The notes: generated by a model not told the origin, from the letters alone. A stretch of 35,022 nucleotides of DNA from CAZMCH01 sp964564735 (GCA_964564735.1 CAZMCH010000041.1:1-35022), one strand, 5' to 3'. Positions 1 to 8,694 are shown, counted from the stretch's first letter. A program made the numbers and translations.

Positions 1-231
1 ATATTTACCAACAAAATAACCAACATTCGCACCAATAATTGAGGCAAAAATTGCAGTCAAAATAGTGTTGTATAAAACAAGATTTCCATTACTACATAAA
101 ACACCAAGTAGTATTATAACTGATCTACCAGGAATTATAGATGCAAATCCAGTCGAATATAAGAAAACAATGGCAAATACGCCTAAATATTTATAATTGA
201 CTATGAAATCGAATCCCGCTACATTTTCCAA
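1..231 (-). CDS. DedA/SNARE-associated family membrane protein, N-terminal part (cut by window edge)
   Basis: An open frame of 77 codons runs off the left edge. The translation is hydrophobic, with a FASIIPGRSVIILLG stretch and then a glycine-rich segment ending GANVGYFVGKY. This is the pattern of the DedA (SNARE_assoc, VTT) family, polytopic inner-membrane proteins tied to lipid flipping and membrane homeostasis. An in-frame stop lies just upstream (TTT TAA AGT before TAT TTT ATA TTG), so the first usable start is the TTG at 231-229. No strong ribosome site precedes it. It lies downstream of the activase pair but is separated from it by a terminator hairpin. The family call rests on the first 77 residues only. 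Confidence 0.6.
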   Translation of the reverse strand, partial: MENVAGFDFIVNYKYLGVFAIVFLYSTGFASIIPGRSVIILLGVLCSNGNLVLYNTILTAIFASIIGANVGYFVGKY

Positions 232-245
232 TATAAAATAACTTT

Positions 246-279
246 AAAATTAAAATAGGTTGGACATAAGCCCAACCTA
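246..279 (-). terminator. Rho-independent terminator after the activase pair
   Basis: On the minus strand TAGGTTGG (279-272) pairs with CCAACCTA (263-256) around an 8-base loop, followed by TTTTAATTTT (255-246). The hairpin starts 9 bases after the stop codon of the 288-1592 gene and separates it from the DedA-like gene. Confidence 0.7.
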
Positions 280-287
280 AAATAAGA

Positions 288-1592
288 TTAGCTAACACCG
301 AAATACGATGGATAAACTCTTTTTTTTGTCTTTTTACGTTTGTAATTGCGCGCAAGTTCTATAAATATACCAACATCTCTCTCAAGATCAGATTGCGTGC
401 CATCAAAATAGAAGGTTCGTATTGGTAGATTTTCATGATCTCTTGATACATGATGAGCGACTGCTTCAGATGCGATGCCATTCATACACGTAAACGGGCT
501 TATATCTGCAATACCATCAGCACCTTTATCATACATATATATTGCACCGCCGATACTAAGAACCATCTCACCCAAACAACCGTAATATGGCAGATATGGA
601 AGACTATTATTTAGTATAGTCTTAATATCTTCTGCCTCCTCATATCCCCTGAAATCATCATGGAAAACTTCCATTAATGTATGTTCATCATTTCGCTGAA
701 CGCTATTTTTTATCTTTGCAACCATCATTTGTGTAGAGAACCCTTTGCCAAGCTTTCGTAACCTTTCAAGCTGATCGTGATTTGTATACCATATCCATTC
801 TGCAATGCCCGAAAGCCATGTTTCTGCACCAAGACTTTCTATAACTTTTAGGATATTCTCATTACTAAAATTATTAAGTCTGCAGAAAATTTCACCAACA
901 ACACCAATCAATGGAAATTCAGGGTCATATTTAGCAGGAATCTTCCTGAATCGTTCTCTTATAATCTCCAATGCCTTAACAAGTTCAGACATTCTCTTTC
1001 TATCTGAAATTCCTTGTTTTTCAAGAACCGCGCATAGATCATCAATGCCCTTCTCATATTCTGCTTCTGTATCGCCTTTATTTATCTCATAAGGGCGAGT
1101 TTTCAAAAGCAGTTTTCTCATTATATCACCGACAACGACTCCACGCCATGCGGTTCTCATTAATTCAGTTGCATTTTCACCAACCTCATCATAGCTGTTT
1201 GTGCTTGTTGGAGAAAGTATCATTACATCACCATAGCCAAGCTCATCCATGACCATCTGCGCGTATCCAGCATACTGTCCAAATCTGCAAGGACCACCAG
1301 CAGAAGGCATAAAAAATGCGACTTTATTAGGATCAAAATCTGGCTCTTCTGTAACTTTTAGAAAATCACCAAGCGTAACTTTTTCGGGATAGCATTCATC
1401 ACCAGAAGTATATTTTCCACCAAGTTCAAGCGTTCTTTCATCAGATAAAGGCGATATAGTTGCATCTATGCCCACCGATCTCATAGCGGCGGCAACGAAT
1501 TTTGCACCCTCATAAGCCATTGTGGGAACATAGAGCCTTCTACCTTTAAGTTCTTTTTTCTTTATACTGCTACTTGTTGCCGTTTCCACCAT
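288..1592 (-). CDS. 2-hydroxyacyl-CoA dehydratase activase-related protein, C-terminal portion (DUF2229/HgdB-like)
   Basis: This 434-residue protein matches the last third of the giant activase-related proteins that in many anaerobes form one chain of about 1400 residues. Visible conserved cysteines are SGDECYPEKV (about residue 67) and SAGGPCRFGQY (about residue 102), spaced like cysteines in the dehydratase-like half, where an iron-sulfur cluster is plausible. Here it is a separate gene that overlaps the end of the 1038-residue N-terminal partner by 31 bases in another frame. The ATG at 1592 has its own ribosome site (AAAGGA, 8 bases upstream), so independent, coupled translation is likely. 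The two products probably work as one complex. The substrate is unknown, and no HgdA/HgdB-type dehydratase subunits are nearby. The family call is confident, the function is not. Confidence 0.75.
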   Translation of the reverse strand: MVETATSSSIKKKELKGRRLYVPTMAYEGAKFVAAAMRSVGIDATISPLSDERTLELGGKYTSGDECYPEKVTLGDFLKVTEEPDFDPNKVAFFMPSAGGPCRFGQYAGYAQMVMDELGYGDVMILSPTSTNSYDEVGENATELMRTAWRGVVVGDIMRKLLLKTRPYEINKGDTEAEYEKGIDDLCAVLEKQGISDRKRMSELVKALEIIRERFRKIPAKYDPEFPLIGVVGEIFCRLNNFSNENILKVIESLGAETWLSGIAEWIWYTNHDQLERLRKLGKGFSTQMMVAKIKNSVQRNDEHTLMEVFHDDFRGYEEAEDIKTILNNSLPYLPYYGCLGEMVLSIGGAIYMYDKGADGIADISPFTCMNGIASEAVAHHVSRDHENLPIRTFYFDGTQSDLERDVGIFIELARNYKRKKTKKRVYPSYFGVS

Positions 1593-4500
1593 CTTAAAAA
1601 TCCTTTACTATCAAGATATGCCTCGCAACGGGTTATAAATCCTGCATCGTTGCTATGTCCATCAAATTGAAGTGATAGGAATGGTTTTCCGTTTGAGGCT
1701 TTACGAATAAATTGTTTTATATATGAATCAGGACCACATTTGAAGTTAGTAATATAGATGATATGTAAATTAGAATGTCTTCCTACTATTTTTGCAGACT
1801 GAAGTATTTTTTTGCCATAATTCCAATACATATTAGAATTGACATCTGCTATTTCAATACCCTCAATAGGCAAAAAGTCCATTGGGATAACATTAACACC
1901 ATAATATTCTCTTAATTTACTTGGTATTGCAAGGTTTGTCCCGGGGTCATACATATTATATGCCCTACCAACAATAACAATACCAAGTTCATCATTATCA
2001 TTAAGCGTTTTAAGTGCTTCTCGACCTGCATCAACGAGTTTGTTCTGGAAATCTTTTTGAGCCTGATAGCCAGCATCAACTGCCTTTTGAATTTTTGACT
2101 TATTAAAACCAAATAGCTTTCCAAATTCCTCAAGCTCTTTTACAACAGCATCTCTGCCATCTCTGAAATGAACTGTTGGCTGTAATAGCTTCTTTTCTAG
2201 TCCTTCCATCATGGGCGAATGACCGATAACAAATGTCATCGTTTGACCCCAGGGACATAGATGAGAATTGACGTCCATAAATTCAGTCTCGGCATTGATG
2301 ACATTTGGTATGAAAATATAATCAACTTTCTTATCTATAAGGTCACGAACATGACCGTGCGCAACTTTCAATGGGAAGCATGGTTCTGCAACAACCGAAT
2401 CAATACCGTAATTTATAACCTTCTTGTTGCTCGTGTCTGAAAGAACAACATTGAAATCTAGCTGAGATAGGAATTCTCCCCAGAATGGTAATCTATCGTA
2501 AGTATACATTGCTCTTGGAATACCTACCGTCGGCCCCTTTGCGGTAAGTTTTCGTTCTTTATCATCATATTTACCAAATAAAAGTTCCTCCCTAAATTCT
2601 ATTAGATTGGGTATAATTGGTTTTTTATCTGTTTTTGCCTGTTTGCGATAGCGATCAGAGCATTTATCGCCCCAATATGTCCGTTCATCTTCGATCCTGA
2701 CTTCCTGTATATCGCAATGGTTTGAGCAACCTTGACAGACGAATGATCTAATCTTGTAATCCACTTTGTCAAGATCGTATCCTCTAAATGTTGACATTCT
2801 CTCGGTGAAATCTTGCTCTTCAACAATGCCGGCTTCCATCTTTTCTTGTGCCAATAATGCGGCGCCAATTGCACCAATAACGCCGTTGTGTGGAGGAACT
2901 ATAACCTCTTTTTCTAATATTGTAGCAAATGCGGCGGCGACTGAATCGTTGTAGGCTGTGCCACCCTGAAAGAAGATGCAATTTCCAATATGCCTGCCTC
3001 TGACAACTCTATTAAGATAATTTGTTGCTATTGAGTATGCAAGCCCTGCTACAAGGTCTTCTACCTTTGCGCCTCTTTGTAAATATGGATTAAGGTCTTT
3101 TTCCATAAAGACGGTGCATCTCTCACCAAGTCTAATCGGCTTTTTTGAACTAAGGGCAAGTTTTGCAAATTCACCTTTTATTTGAATACCTAGTTTTTCT
3201 GCTTGCTCTTCTAGGAATGATCCAGTTCCAGCGGCACAAGCCTCATTCATAGTGAAATCAACAACAACATCATTTTGTATGCTGATATATTTAGAATCCT
3301 GCCCGCCTATCTCAAAAATTGTATCAGGGCGATTGCCTGTTAATTTGTCAGCGACATGGGTTGCGCCTGTTTTATGGGCTGTTATCTCGTCATTTATTGT
3401 ATCTGCCCCAACAAGCACTCCGATCAGTTCTCTACCTGAGCCAGTTGTGCCTACACCCCTTATTTTCACTTTATCACCGAGTTCGTCCTCAATAACTTTT
3501 AGATTTCTGCTGACAACCTCAATCGGTCTTGATTCCGTTGGAACATATATTTCCATTATCATATCGCCATGTTCATCAATAACAACAAGGTTTGTGCTGA
3601 CAGAACCAACGTCAATTCCAAGATATGCGTCAACTGGCAATGTCTTGCCCTCAAACGAGTATGGCTTTATTTTGTCTCTAAGTGCAATGACTCTTTCTGT
3701 ATTTAAAGGTTGCATTGTTGGAAAGGTTCTTGATGCTGTGTCTGCATATTCCCCAAGCCTTTTTATATCATCTTTGGTGAGTGTTTTTGACGTTTTTTCT
3801 TTATCAGCCAAAAGACCTGCTCCGATTGCGCTTATCCATGCATAATACTCAGGCACAAAAAATTCATCATCGCTTAGATTAAACAGAGATTGCATCGCTT
3901 GAACAATACCCTTATTTGCAGCAACTCCACCGATAAAGGCAACCTTTGGATGCAGTTCTCTGCTTTTTACGATTGTGCCTTTGAAATTTCTGACAACAGC
4001 ATCGCATAGACCTTTTAGAATCTCTGGCGGTTGGACGCCCTTCTGTTGTGCATGGATCATATCGGATTTGGCAAAAACCGAACAACGACCAGCAATATTT
4101 GCAGCATTACCCGCTTTCATTACTATATCACCGACTAACTCTACCTCAAATTTTAGTCTGTTAGCCTGTTGATCCATAAACGATCCAGTCCCTGCGGCAC
4201 ACTCACCATTTTTCTCATAGTCAAGAATTCCAAAAGCCCCAGTCTCTTTATCTCTTTCAATATGGATATATTTGGAATTATCTCCGCCCATCTCAAAAAC
4301 TGTCTGAACGTCAGGATGTAGCGTTCCAACTCCCTGAGCGGCGGATTTGAAGTCGTTAATATATGGTATGCCCAATATTTCGCTGAGGAGTTTGCCTCCA
4401 CCGCCTGTAACGCAAACAGCGCCTATTCTATTATCAGGTATATGTTTGTATAACTCATTAAGAATCTCATAAGTAGTATGAACTGGCATACCCTTTATAC

Positions 4501-4678
4501 GCTTGTATTCTGATACCAATATAAACTTGCCATTTAGTAATGATGAACCATCATCATCGATGTGGAAAAAATCATCGCTTTCAGAAGCGATTTTGCTTAA
4601 TAACTCCTTGTCGTCTTTGTCGCCGATAGCGGAGACCTTGACACTTATTGCACCAATATCTATACCAATGTTGATCAT
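1562..4678 (-). CDS. Giant acyl-CoA dehydratase activase-like ATPase (two BadF/BadG/HgdC domains plus DUF2229 start)
   Basis: The 1038-residue protein has two tandem ASKHA-fold ATPase modules, about residues 1-295 and 350-615. Each has the phosphate loop (GIDIGAISVKV; GIDVGSVSTN), a GGDNSKYI/GGQDSKYI segment and the two cysteines that hold the bridging [4Fe-4S] cluster in HgdC: C160 in ECAAGTGSF with C199 in GRCSVF, and C481 in ACAAGTGSF with C521 in ERCTVF. A cysteine cluster (CQGCSNHC, about 648-655, and KCSDRY) opens the DUF2229-type region. Known activases use ATP to drive low-potential electrons into a 2-hydroxyacyl-CoA dehydratase. In this two-module family the chain carries its own acceptor-like domain, and the physiological substrate is not established. 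GAGGG precedes the ATG at 4678, and a TATAAT lies at 4712-4707 on the minus strand. Confidence 0.85.
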   Translation of the reverse strand: MINIGIDIGAISVKVSAIGDKDDKELLSKIASESDDFFHIDDDGSSLLNGKFILVSEYKRIKGMPVHTTYEILNELYKHIPDNRIGAVCVTGGGGKLLSEILGIPYINDFKSAAQGVGTLHPDVQTVFEMGGDNSKYIHIERDKETGAFGILDYEKNGECAAGTGSFMDQQANRLKFEVELVGDIVMKAGNAANIAGRCSVFAKSDMIHAQQKGVQPPEILKGLCDAVVRNFKGTIVKSRELHPKVAFIGGVAANKGIVQAMQSLFNLSDDEFFVPEYYAWISAIGAGLLADKEKTSKTLTKDDIKRLGEYADTASRTFPTMQPLNTERVIALRDKIKPYSFEGKTLPVDAYLGIDVGSVSTNLVVIDEHGDMIMEIYVPTESRPIEVVSRNLKVIEDELGDKVKIRGVGTTGSGRELIGVLVGADTINDEITAHKTGATHVADKLTGNRPDTIFEIGGQDSKYISIQNDVVVDFTMNEACAAGTGSFLEEQAEKLGIQIKGEFAKLALSSKKPIRLGERCTVFMEKDLNPYLQRGAKVEDLVAGLAYSIATNYLNRVVRGRHIGNCIFFQGGTAYNDSVAAAFATILEKEVIVPPHNGVIGAIGAALLAQEKMEAGIVEEQDFTERMSTFRGYDLDKVDYKIRSFVCQGCSNHCDIQEVRIEDERTYWGDKCSDRYRKQAKTDKKPIIPNLIEFREELLFGKYDDKERKLTAKGPTVGIPRAMYTYDRLPFWGEFLSQLDFNVVLSDTSNKKVINYGIDSVVAEPCFPLKVAHGHVRDLIDKKVDYIFIPNVINAETEFMDVNSHLCPWGQTMTFVIGHSPMMEGLEKKLLQPTVHFRDGRDAVVKELEEFGKLFGFNKSKIQKAVDAGYQAQKDFQNKLVDAGREALKTLNDNDELGIVIVGRAYNMYDPGTNLAIPSKLREYYGVNVIPMDFLPIEGIEIADVNSNMYWNYGKKILQSAKIVGRHSNLHIIYITNFKCGPDSYIKQFIRKASNGKPFLSLQFDGHSNDAGFITRCEAYLDSKGFLRWWKRQQVAV

Positions 4679-4737
4679 GTTAACCCTCGTGGTGATTGTT
4701 GATATTATTATAACTAATCTATATAAAAGTATTTTTT

Positions 4738-4959
4738 TCAGGCTGTCTCCAATTCCATCATAATCAAAAGTTTTGGATTTTCCAGTAATCCCAATTCAGC
4801 CAAATCTTCTCCATCAATATAAAGACTAACAGCCTCCCTAAGATTCGCTATTGTCTCATCTAATGTTTTTCCTTGCGTAACCACATTTATATTAGTGCAT
4901 TCGGCAACATAGTATTCCTCACCCTTATAAATGTATGCTTGAATGTTGTTTTTTATCAT
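4738..4959 (-). CDS. HicB-like antitoxin-fold protein, without HicA partner
   Basis: This 73-residue protein matches the small HicB/UPF0150 fold: strand-rich start, YYVAECTNINVVTQGKTL core, then a helix (DETIANLREAVSLYI) and a short tail. HicB proteins with a HicA partner neutralise a double-stranded-RNA-binding RNase. Neither flank has room for a HicA gene (59 and 62 bases), and the protein lacks the C-terminal DNA-binding domain of full HicB, so it is an orphan of unknown role. Its ATG has AAAGGA only 4 bases upstream. It lies between the Rpn-type gene and the activase pair on the same strand and could share their transcript. Confidence 0.7.
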   Translation of the reverse strand: MIKNNIQAYIYKGEEYYVAECTNINVVTQGKTLDETIANLREAVSLYIDGEDLAELGLLENPKLLIMMELETA

Positions 4960-5021
4960 AATATCCTTTATCGCTTATCCTTGTATTTGATTTATATATA
5001 GTATAAGAAACAAATTTTCCA

Positions 5022-5297
5022 TTAAACTAAATTCTCAATCTCTTTAATATCTTTGCTAATCTTGATAGCTTCCTTGATTGTTTCTAGTCTCTCAATAGAT
5101 TCTACTTTTCGCACTTTTTCCATCAAAACGATACCATCAATCCCGAATTTTATCTCTAATGCCAAAGCTAAAGCATCATATATAGCCTGTTTTCTTCCTT
5201 GCTTTATGCCCTGTTCAATGCCCTGTTCAATGCCCCTCTTTATGCCTTCTCTTATTCCTTCCTCTTTAATAAGATCATAGATTGGTGATTCTATCAT
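5022..5297 (-). CDS. Predicted internally initiated 91-residue C-terminal product of Rpn paralogue 1
   Basis: Inside the Rpn-type gene, AGGAGG (minus strand, 5312-5307) lies nine bases before an in-frame ATG at 5297, which is codon 200 counted from MKYDITAK. The product would begin MIESPIYDLIKEEG and contain the repeat region plus the C-terminal helices, without the nuclease domain. The paralogue has the same arrangement at the same codon. E. coli rpn genes are reported to make such small intragenic proteins, which block the toxic full-length nuclease. Translation from this site is an inference from sequence only. Confidence 0.5.
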   Translation of the reverse strand: MIESPIYDLIKEEGIREGIKRGIEQGIEQGIKQGRKQAIYDALALALEIKFGIDGIVLMEKVRKVESIERLETIKEAIKISKDIKEIENLV

Positions 5298-5894
5298 AAT
5301 GTCTCGCCTCCTTTCAACGAGCCAAGAACCGAGATTTTTGTCTTTAAGTCCTGCGAATATTGCCATCGCACTTAAAAGGTCTGATTTTCTATCTCTGCTT
5401 ATTTCGCTATTCTTGTATATATTTGTTTCCGCTTGTTCCAGTAATTTTTCTCCACCATTCATTAATGGCAAAAATGGATAAAGATATAATTTGTCCATAA
5501 AATCTTCTGCATTTTGCTTCCAAAGACTGATGACGTTGTATTTAAATATCAATACATCATCTTCATAAAATCCATTTGCAATAGATGATGGAGTTAAAAG
5601 CAGAACCCAAGGCTCTACTTTAAGATGATATTTTAATTTAAATCTAACAGTATAATCAACTAAGCGCAAAACGAAGTCATTATCAAAATGAGTTTGAATC
5701 TCAAGAATGACTACCATTGCACTTTTATCTTTAAGTGTAACAAGCAATGGAAAATCGCTTCTTCGGATGCTTGTGGTTTCCTCTGGCAATTCTTCAAGTA
5801 ATTCTATAGATTCACTTTTAATGCCAAGAAATCTCTCAAGTATATCCTCTTTGGCAATATCAATTATTGCTTTTGCTGTTATATCATATTTCAT
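5022..5894 (-). CDS. Rpn/PDDEXK-family nuclease-like protein, paralogue 1
   Basis: I place the start at ATG 5894 (MKYDITAK), two bases after the stop of the preceding gene, because the paralogue at 22376 begins the same way. A GTG at 5909 would add five residues. The 290-residue protein has an N-terminal nuclease-like domain with RRSDFPL (D) and VVILEIQTHFD (E-x-Q), the core of a PD-(D/E)XK site as in Rpn/PDDEXK_2 proteins. A helical middle follows (FLPLMNGGEKLL), then a charged repeat region (EGIKRGIEQGIEQGIKQG) and a coiled C-terminus. Family members are called recombination-promoting nucleases or putative transposases, and E. coli Rpn proteins act in phage defence. The ribosome site at the full-length start is weak, while a strong one sits inside the gene (see 5022-5297). 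Confidence 0.75.
   Translation of the reverse strand: MKYDITAKAIIDIAKEDILERFLGIKSESIELLEELPEETTSIRRSDFPLLVTLKDKSAMVVILEIQTHFDNDFVLRLVDYTVRFKLKYHLKVEPWVLLLTPSSIANGFYEDDVLIFKYNVISLWKQNAEDFMDKLYLYPFLPLMNGGEKLLEQAETNIYKNSEISRDRKSDLLSAMAIFAGLKDKNLGSWLVERRRDIMIESPIYDLIKEEGIREGIKRGIEQGIEQGIKQGRKQAIYDALALALEIKFGIDGIVLMEKVRKVESIERLETIKEAIKISKDIKEIENLV
5202..5246 (-). repeat. Degenerate 12-bp coding repeats in Rpn paralogue 1
   Basis: The plus-strand unit ttcaatgccctg is repeated with variation, encoding four-residue units of the GIEQ/GIKQ/GIKR type. The repeats lie a few codons after the predicted internal start. The matching region of the paralogue has a different unit and count, so this linker appears to evolve by slippage. 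Confidence 0.7.
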
Positions 5895-5896
5895 AA

Positions 5897-7579
5897 TCAA
5901 TATGTCCACATAGCAAGTCCACCGTCCATAAATTTAACATTATTGAATCCATAACCATCAAGTATCGTTTGGGCTTCGTATCCACGCAAGCTGATGGCGC
6001 AAAATGCAATAATTTCCTTATCCTTTGGTAACTCTGCCACACGGGAACGTAATGCACCAAGCGGAATATTAACCACTCTTGGATCAGCCAAACGCTGTTT
6101 CTGCACTTCTGCAGGAGTGCGAACATCAAGCAATATGAAATCTTCGCCTTTGTCTATTTTCTCTTTAACTTCCTTGGGGGTAATACCTCTGGCTAATCCA
6201 CTCATCTTATTGCGTATTATATTCGCCGCATGTGCAACACTGTCAATGGCATTTGAATATGGGGGTGCATAGCCAAGATCAAGTCCAGCCAAATCTTCTA
6301 CTGTCCCGCCATAGCTCATTGCAGTAACAACGACATCAAGCCTCTTATCAACATCGCCGGGACCAATGATTTGCGCGCCAAGTATTTTCCCATCAGTCTT
6401 ATTAACAACAAGTTTAACTACAATCGTTGCATGTGTTGGATAATAATGAGCAAGGTCAGGTCCCGGTGCAAGGCATGTTACAACGTCATAGCCTAGCTCT
6501 TTTGCATATTTTTCCGTTAATCCGGTGCAACCGATTGTATAATCAAACATCTTAAAAACGGTAGTCCCAAGAACACCTTTGAATTTCTCTTGACCGCCTG
6601 TAACATTATCACCAATGATCCTGCCATGTTTATTCGCTGTTGAACCAAGTGGAATATATACTTTTTGTCCTGTAACTAAATGCGTATTCTCAACGCAATC
6701 CCCACCCGCATATATGTCAGGATCGCTTGTTCGCAAATATTCATCAACCCAGATTGCTCGTGTTTCTCCGATTTTTAGCCCTGCTTCTCTTGCAAGCTCA
6801 ACATTCGGTCTAACACCGATTGCAGTAACAATCATGTCTGCTTCTACTTCGCCTTTGTCTGTGATAACTTTTCGGACATTATTGGTTTCATCACCCTCAA
6901 GTTTCATTGCTTTTTCTGAAAGTCTTAGTTTTATTCCTTGTGTTAATAGGTATTTTTTTAGAAATTCGGCTATTTCCTCATCAAGCAATTTGGGGAGAAG
7001 ACGATCCATCATCTCAACGATAACAACCTCAAGACCAAGCTTTGCAAATGATTCTGTCACTTCCATCCCAATTAATCCACCACCAAATACAGCAACTTTT
7101 TTAACATCATCCATCATGGCGCATTTCTGGATTGCAATAGCATCATCTGGATGACCAAGATTAAATATCCTATTTAGTTCACTTCCCTCAAGAGGTGGAC
7201 GGAAATGTGATGCACCTGTTGCAATAACTAGCTTATCATAAGGAATTGACCATCTTTTGTTATCTTCAAGACTAACAACGCTTATTTGTTTCTTTTCACG
7301 ATCAATGGATTCCACAAGAGTTCTTGTAAGTGCTTTTACATCCTTGACGTTTTGAAAAAAAGTGGAATTTCTAACTACACCAGCCGGGGTACACATAAGT
7401 TCATTACAATCTTTAATATCGCCTGAGATAAAATATGGCATTCCACATCCTGCATAGGATAACGCATTTCCTTTGTCTATCATTATGATTTCAGCTTTTG
7501 GATCTCGTCGTCTTGCACGAGAAGCAGCTTTTGGACCTGTGGCAACTCCACCGATAATAACGATTCTATTATTGCTCAT
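5897..7579 (-). CDS. CoA-disulfide reductase/rhodanese fusion (FAD-dependent, CoADR-RHD type)
   Basis: This is a 560-residue flavoprotein. The N-terminal FAD site is IIGGVATGPKAAS (residues 8-20). The single active cysteine is C45 in SYAGCGMPYF, as in CoA-disulfide reductases, which use one redox cysteine with bound CoA. VAVFGGGLIGMEV (about 190) is the NAD(P)H site, and YAGGDC (about 315) is the second FAD contact. Residues about 460-560 are a rhodanese domain (FILLDVRTPAEV) with catalytic C527 in AFCAISLRG. Such fusions reduce CoA disulfides, per- and polysulfides with NAD(P)H, so a role in sulfur reduction or thiol balance under low oxygen is likely; the exact substrate cannot be read from sequence. 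A 170-base gap upstream may hold its promoter, and the first Rpn-type gene begins two bases after its stop. Confidence 0.9.
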   Translation of the reverse strand: MSNNRIVIIGGVATGPKAASRARRRDPKAEIIMIDKGNALSYAGCGMPYFISGDIKDCNELMCTPAGVVRNSTFFQNVKDVKALTRTLVESIDREKKQISVVSLEDNKRWSIPYDKLVIATGASHFRPPLEGSELNRIFNLGHPDDAIAIQKCAMMDDVKKVAVFGGGLIGMEVTESFAKLGLEVVIVEMMDRLLPKLLDEEIAEFLKKYLLTQGIKLRLSEKAMKLEGDETNNVRKVITDKGEVEADMIVTAIGVRPNVELAREAGLKIGETRAIWVDEYLRTSDPDIYAGGDCVENTHLVTGQKVYIPLGSTANKHGRIIGDNVTGGQEKFKGVLGTTVFKMFDYTIGCTGLTEKYAKELGYDVVTCLAPGPDLAHYYPTHATIVVKLVVNKTDGKILGAQIIGPGDVDKRLDVVVTAMSYGGTVEDLAGLDLGYAPPYSNAIDSVAHAANIIRNKMSGLARGITPKEVKEKIDKGEDFILLDVRTPAEVQKQRLADPRVVNIPLGALRSRVAELPKDKEIIAFCAISLRGYEAQTILDGYGFNNVKFMDGGLAMWTY

Positions 7580-7749
7580 AGAAAAATCCCTTCCTATTAT
7601 TAAGATTTAATATTAGATAACATATTGATATGGAAGGCATAGCTAAAATTCAATAGCTAATTTTGAGATAGACAGGGGCTAATTGAAAAAGAAGCTTTTG
7701 TCTTATCATGTATATTATTTTGGCATATCAACCAAAATTATGTCAAGTC

Positions 7750-8694
7750 CTAATATTCTGCATTGCTTAACCATCTAATTTGGTTATTTTCAAGCGATAT
7801 ATCTGCAGAAGCCATAATTTCCCTTAAATGCTCTGAATTTGATGTTCTGAATATGGGAATAACACAGGCTTCTTGATTCATTAGATATGCTAGGGCAATT
7901 TGGGTTGCTGTATAACCCAATCTTTGAGCTAATTCACTTGCACGTCTAAATCTTTCCCTATTTGGTGCGTTATCAAATCCCGCATCCTTGCCACTGAAAT
8001 AACCACCAGCGGTTGATGAATATGCAATAATAGGCATCTTTGATTTTTCATAAAATTCTGCATCTGCTTTTGTAACATAACGCATAGTTGGGTCAATACC
8101 GATCTCCCAATTTGGTGTTGCGAGACTCCACTGTACCTGTGAAGCGACAAAACTCTGCAAGCCATTTTTTGAGGCATAATCATTGGCTTCTGCAATACGT
8201 TCTATTGACCAGTTGCTTGCGCCTATATAACGCAAACGCCCAATTTCAATCTCATTATTAAGTATATCCATTATCTCTGCCACTGGCACTCTTTGATCGT
8301 CCCTGTGCAAAAAATAAAGGTCAATACGATCAGTTCCAAGACGATCAAGGCTTTCGCTAATATCAGATTTTATAATGCTTTCAGATATATACCTATCAGG
8401 ACGGCGATAGCCTGCGCCACCGTCAGGATGTCCGCCCTTAGTTGCTACAGTGACATCATCCCAATAACCAAGTCTTTTTAGACATACTCCAAGTTCCCGT
8501 TCACTAGCACCAAGACCATTCTCTACCCAAAAAGAATAACAATGGGCAGTATCAAAAAAGCACCCACCTGCTTCCACAAATTCACCAATAAGACGATCTG
8601 CGTCTTTGCCTTTGGTTGATGTTCCCAAGCTACTTGTTCCAAAACATAGGTTTGATACTTCCAGATCAGTATTTGGAATTTTTATCTTTTTCAT
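7750..8694 (-). CDS. Aldo/keto reductase family oxidoreductase
   Basis: This 314-residue TIM-barrel oxidoreductase has the full catalytic tetrad: D48 (FFDTAHCYS), Y53, K86 (ATKGGHP) and H130 (YFLHRDD). IGASNWS and the later SSTAGGYFSG region fit the NADPH-binding face. These enzymes reduce carbonyls or oxidise alcohols or sugars with NADP(H); the long loop after residue 54 resembles sugar-active members, but the substrate is unknown. Its ATG overlaps the stop of the upstream DUF2156 gene (ATGA, 8694-8691), so the two are translationally coupled. The minus strand downstream has only a weak ATTTTGG/CCAAAAT hairpin without a U-run. Confidence 0.9.
   Translation of the reverse strand: MKKIKIPNTDLEVSNLCFGTSSLGTSTKGKDADRLIGEFVEAGGCFFDTAHCYSFWVENGLGASERELGVCLKRLGYWDDVTVATKGGHPDGGAGYRRPDRYISESIIKSDISESLDRLGTDRIDLYFLHRDDQRVPVAEIMDILNNEIEIGRLRYIGASNWSIERIAEANDYASKNGLQSFVASQVQWSLATPNWEIGIDPTMRYVTKADAEFYEKSKMPIIAYSSTAGGYFSGKDAGFDNAPNRERFRRASELAQRLGYTATQIALAYLMNQEACVIPIFRTSNSEHLREIMASADISLENNQIRWLSNAEY

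Noticed and set aside
1592..1612. Programmed -1 frameshift joining the two activase genes
   Set aside because: The second frame is -1 relative to the first, but the T-run (GGA TTT TTA) is not a standard slippery heptamer and a proper ribosome site precedes the second ATG.
3252..3845. 197-codon plus-strand frame opposite the activase gene
   Set aside because: It lies wholly inside a convincing conserved gene on the other strand, has no ribosome site and reads as low-complexity serine/threonine/isoleucine.
5053..5280. Plus-strand frame rich in proline, methionine and cysteine opposite the Rpn repeats
   Set aside because: It is the antisense reading of the 12-bp coding repeats and has no start signal.
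7707..7749. ATTTTGG/CCAAAAT hairpin and TTGACA downstream of the aldo/keto reductase as a terminator or promoter
   Set aside because: No U-run after the stem and no -10 box at a usable distance from TTGACA on the minus strand.
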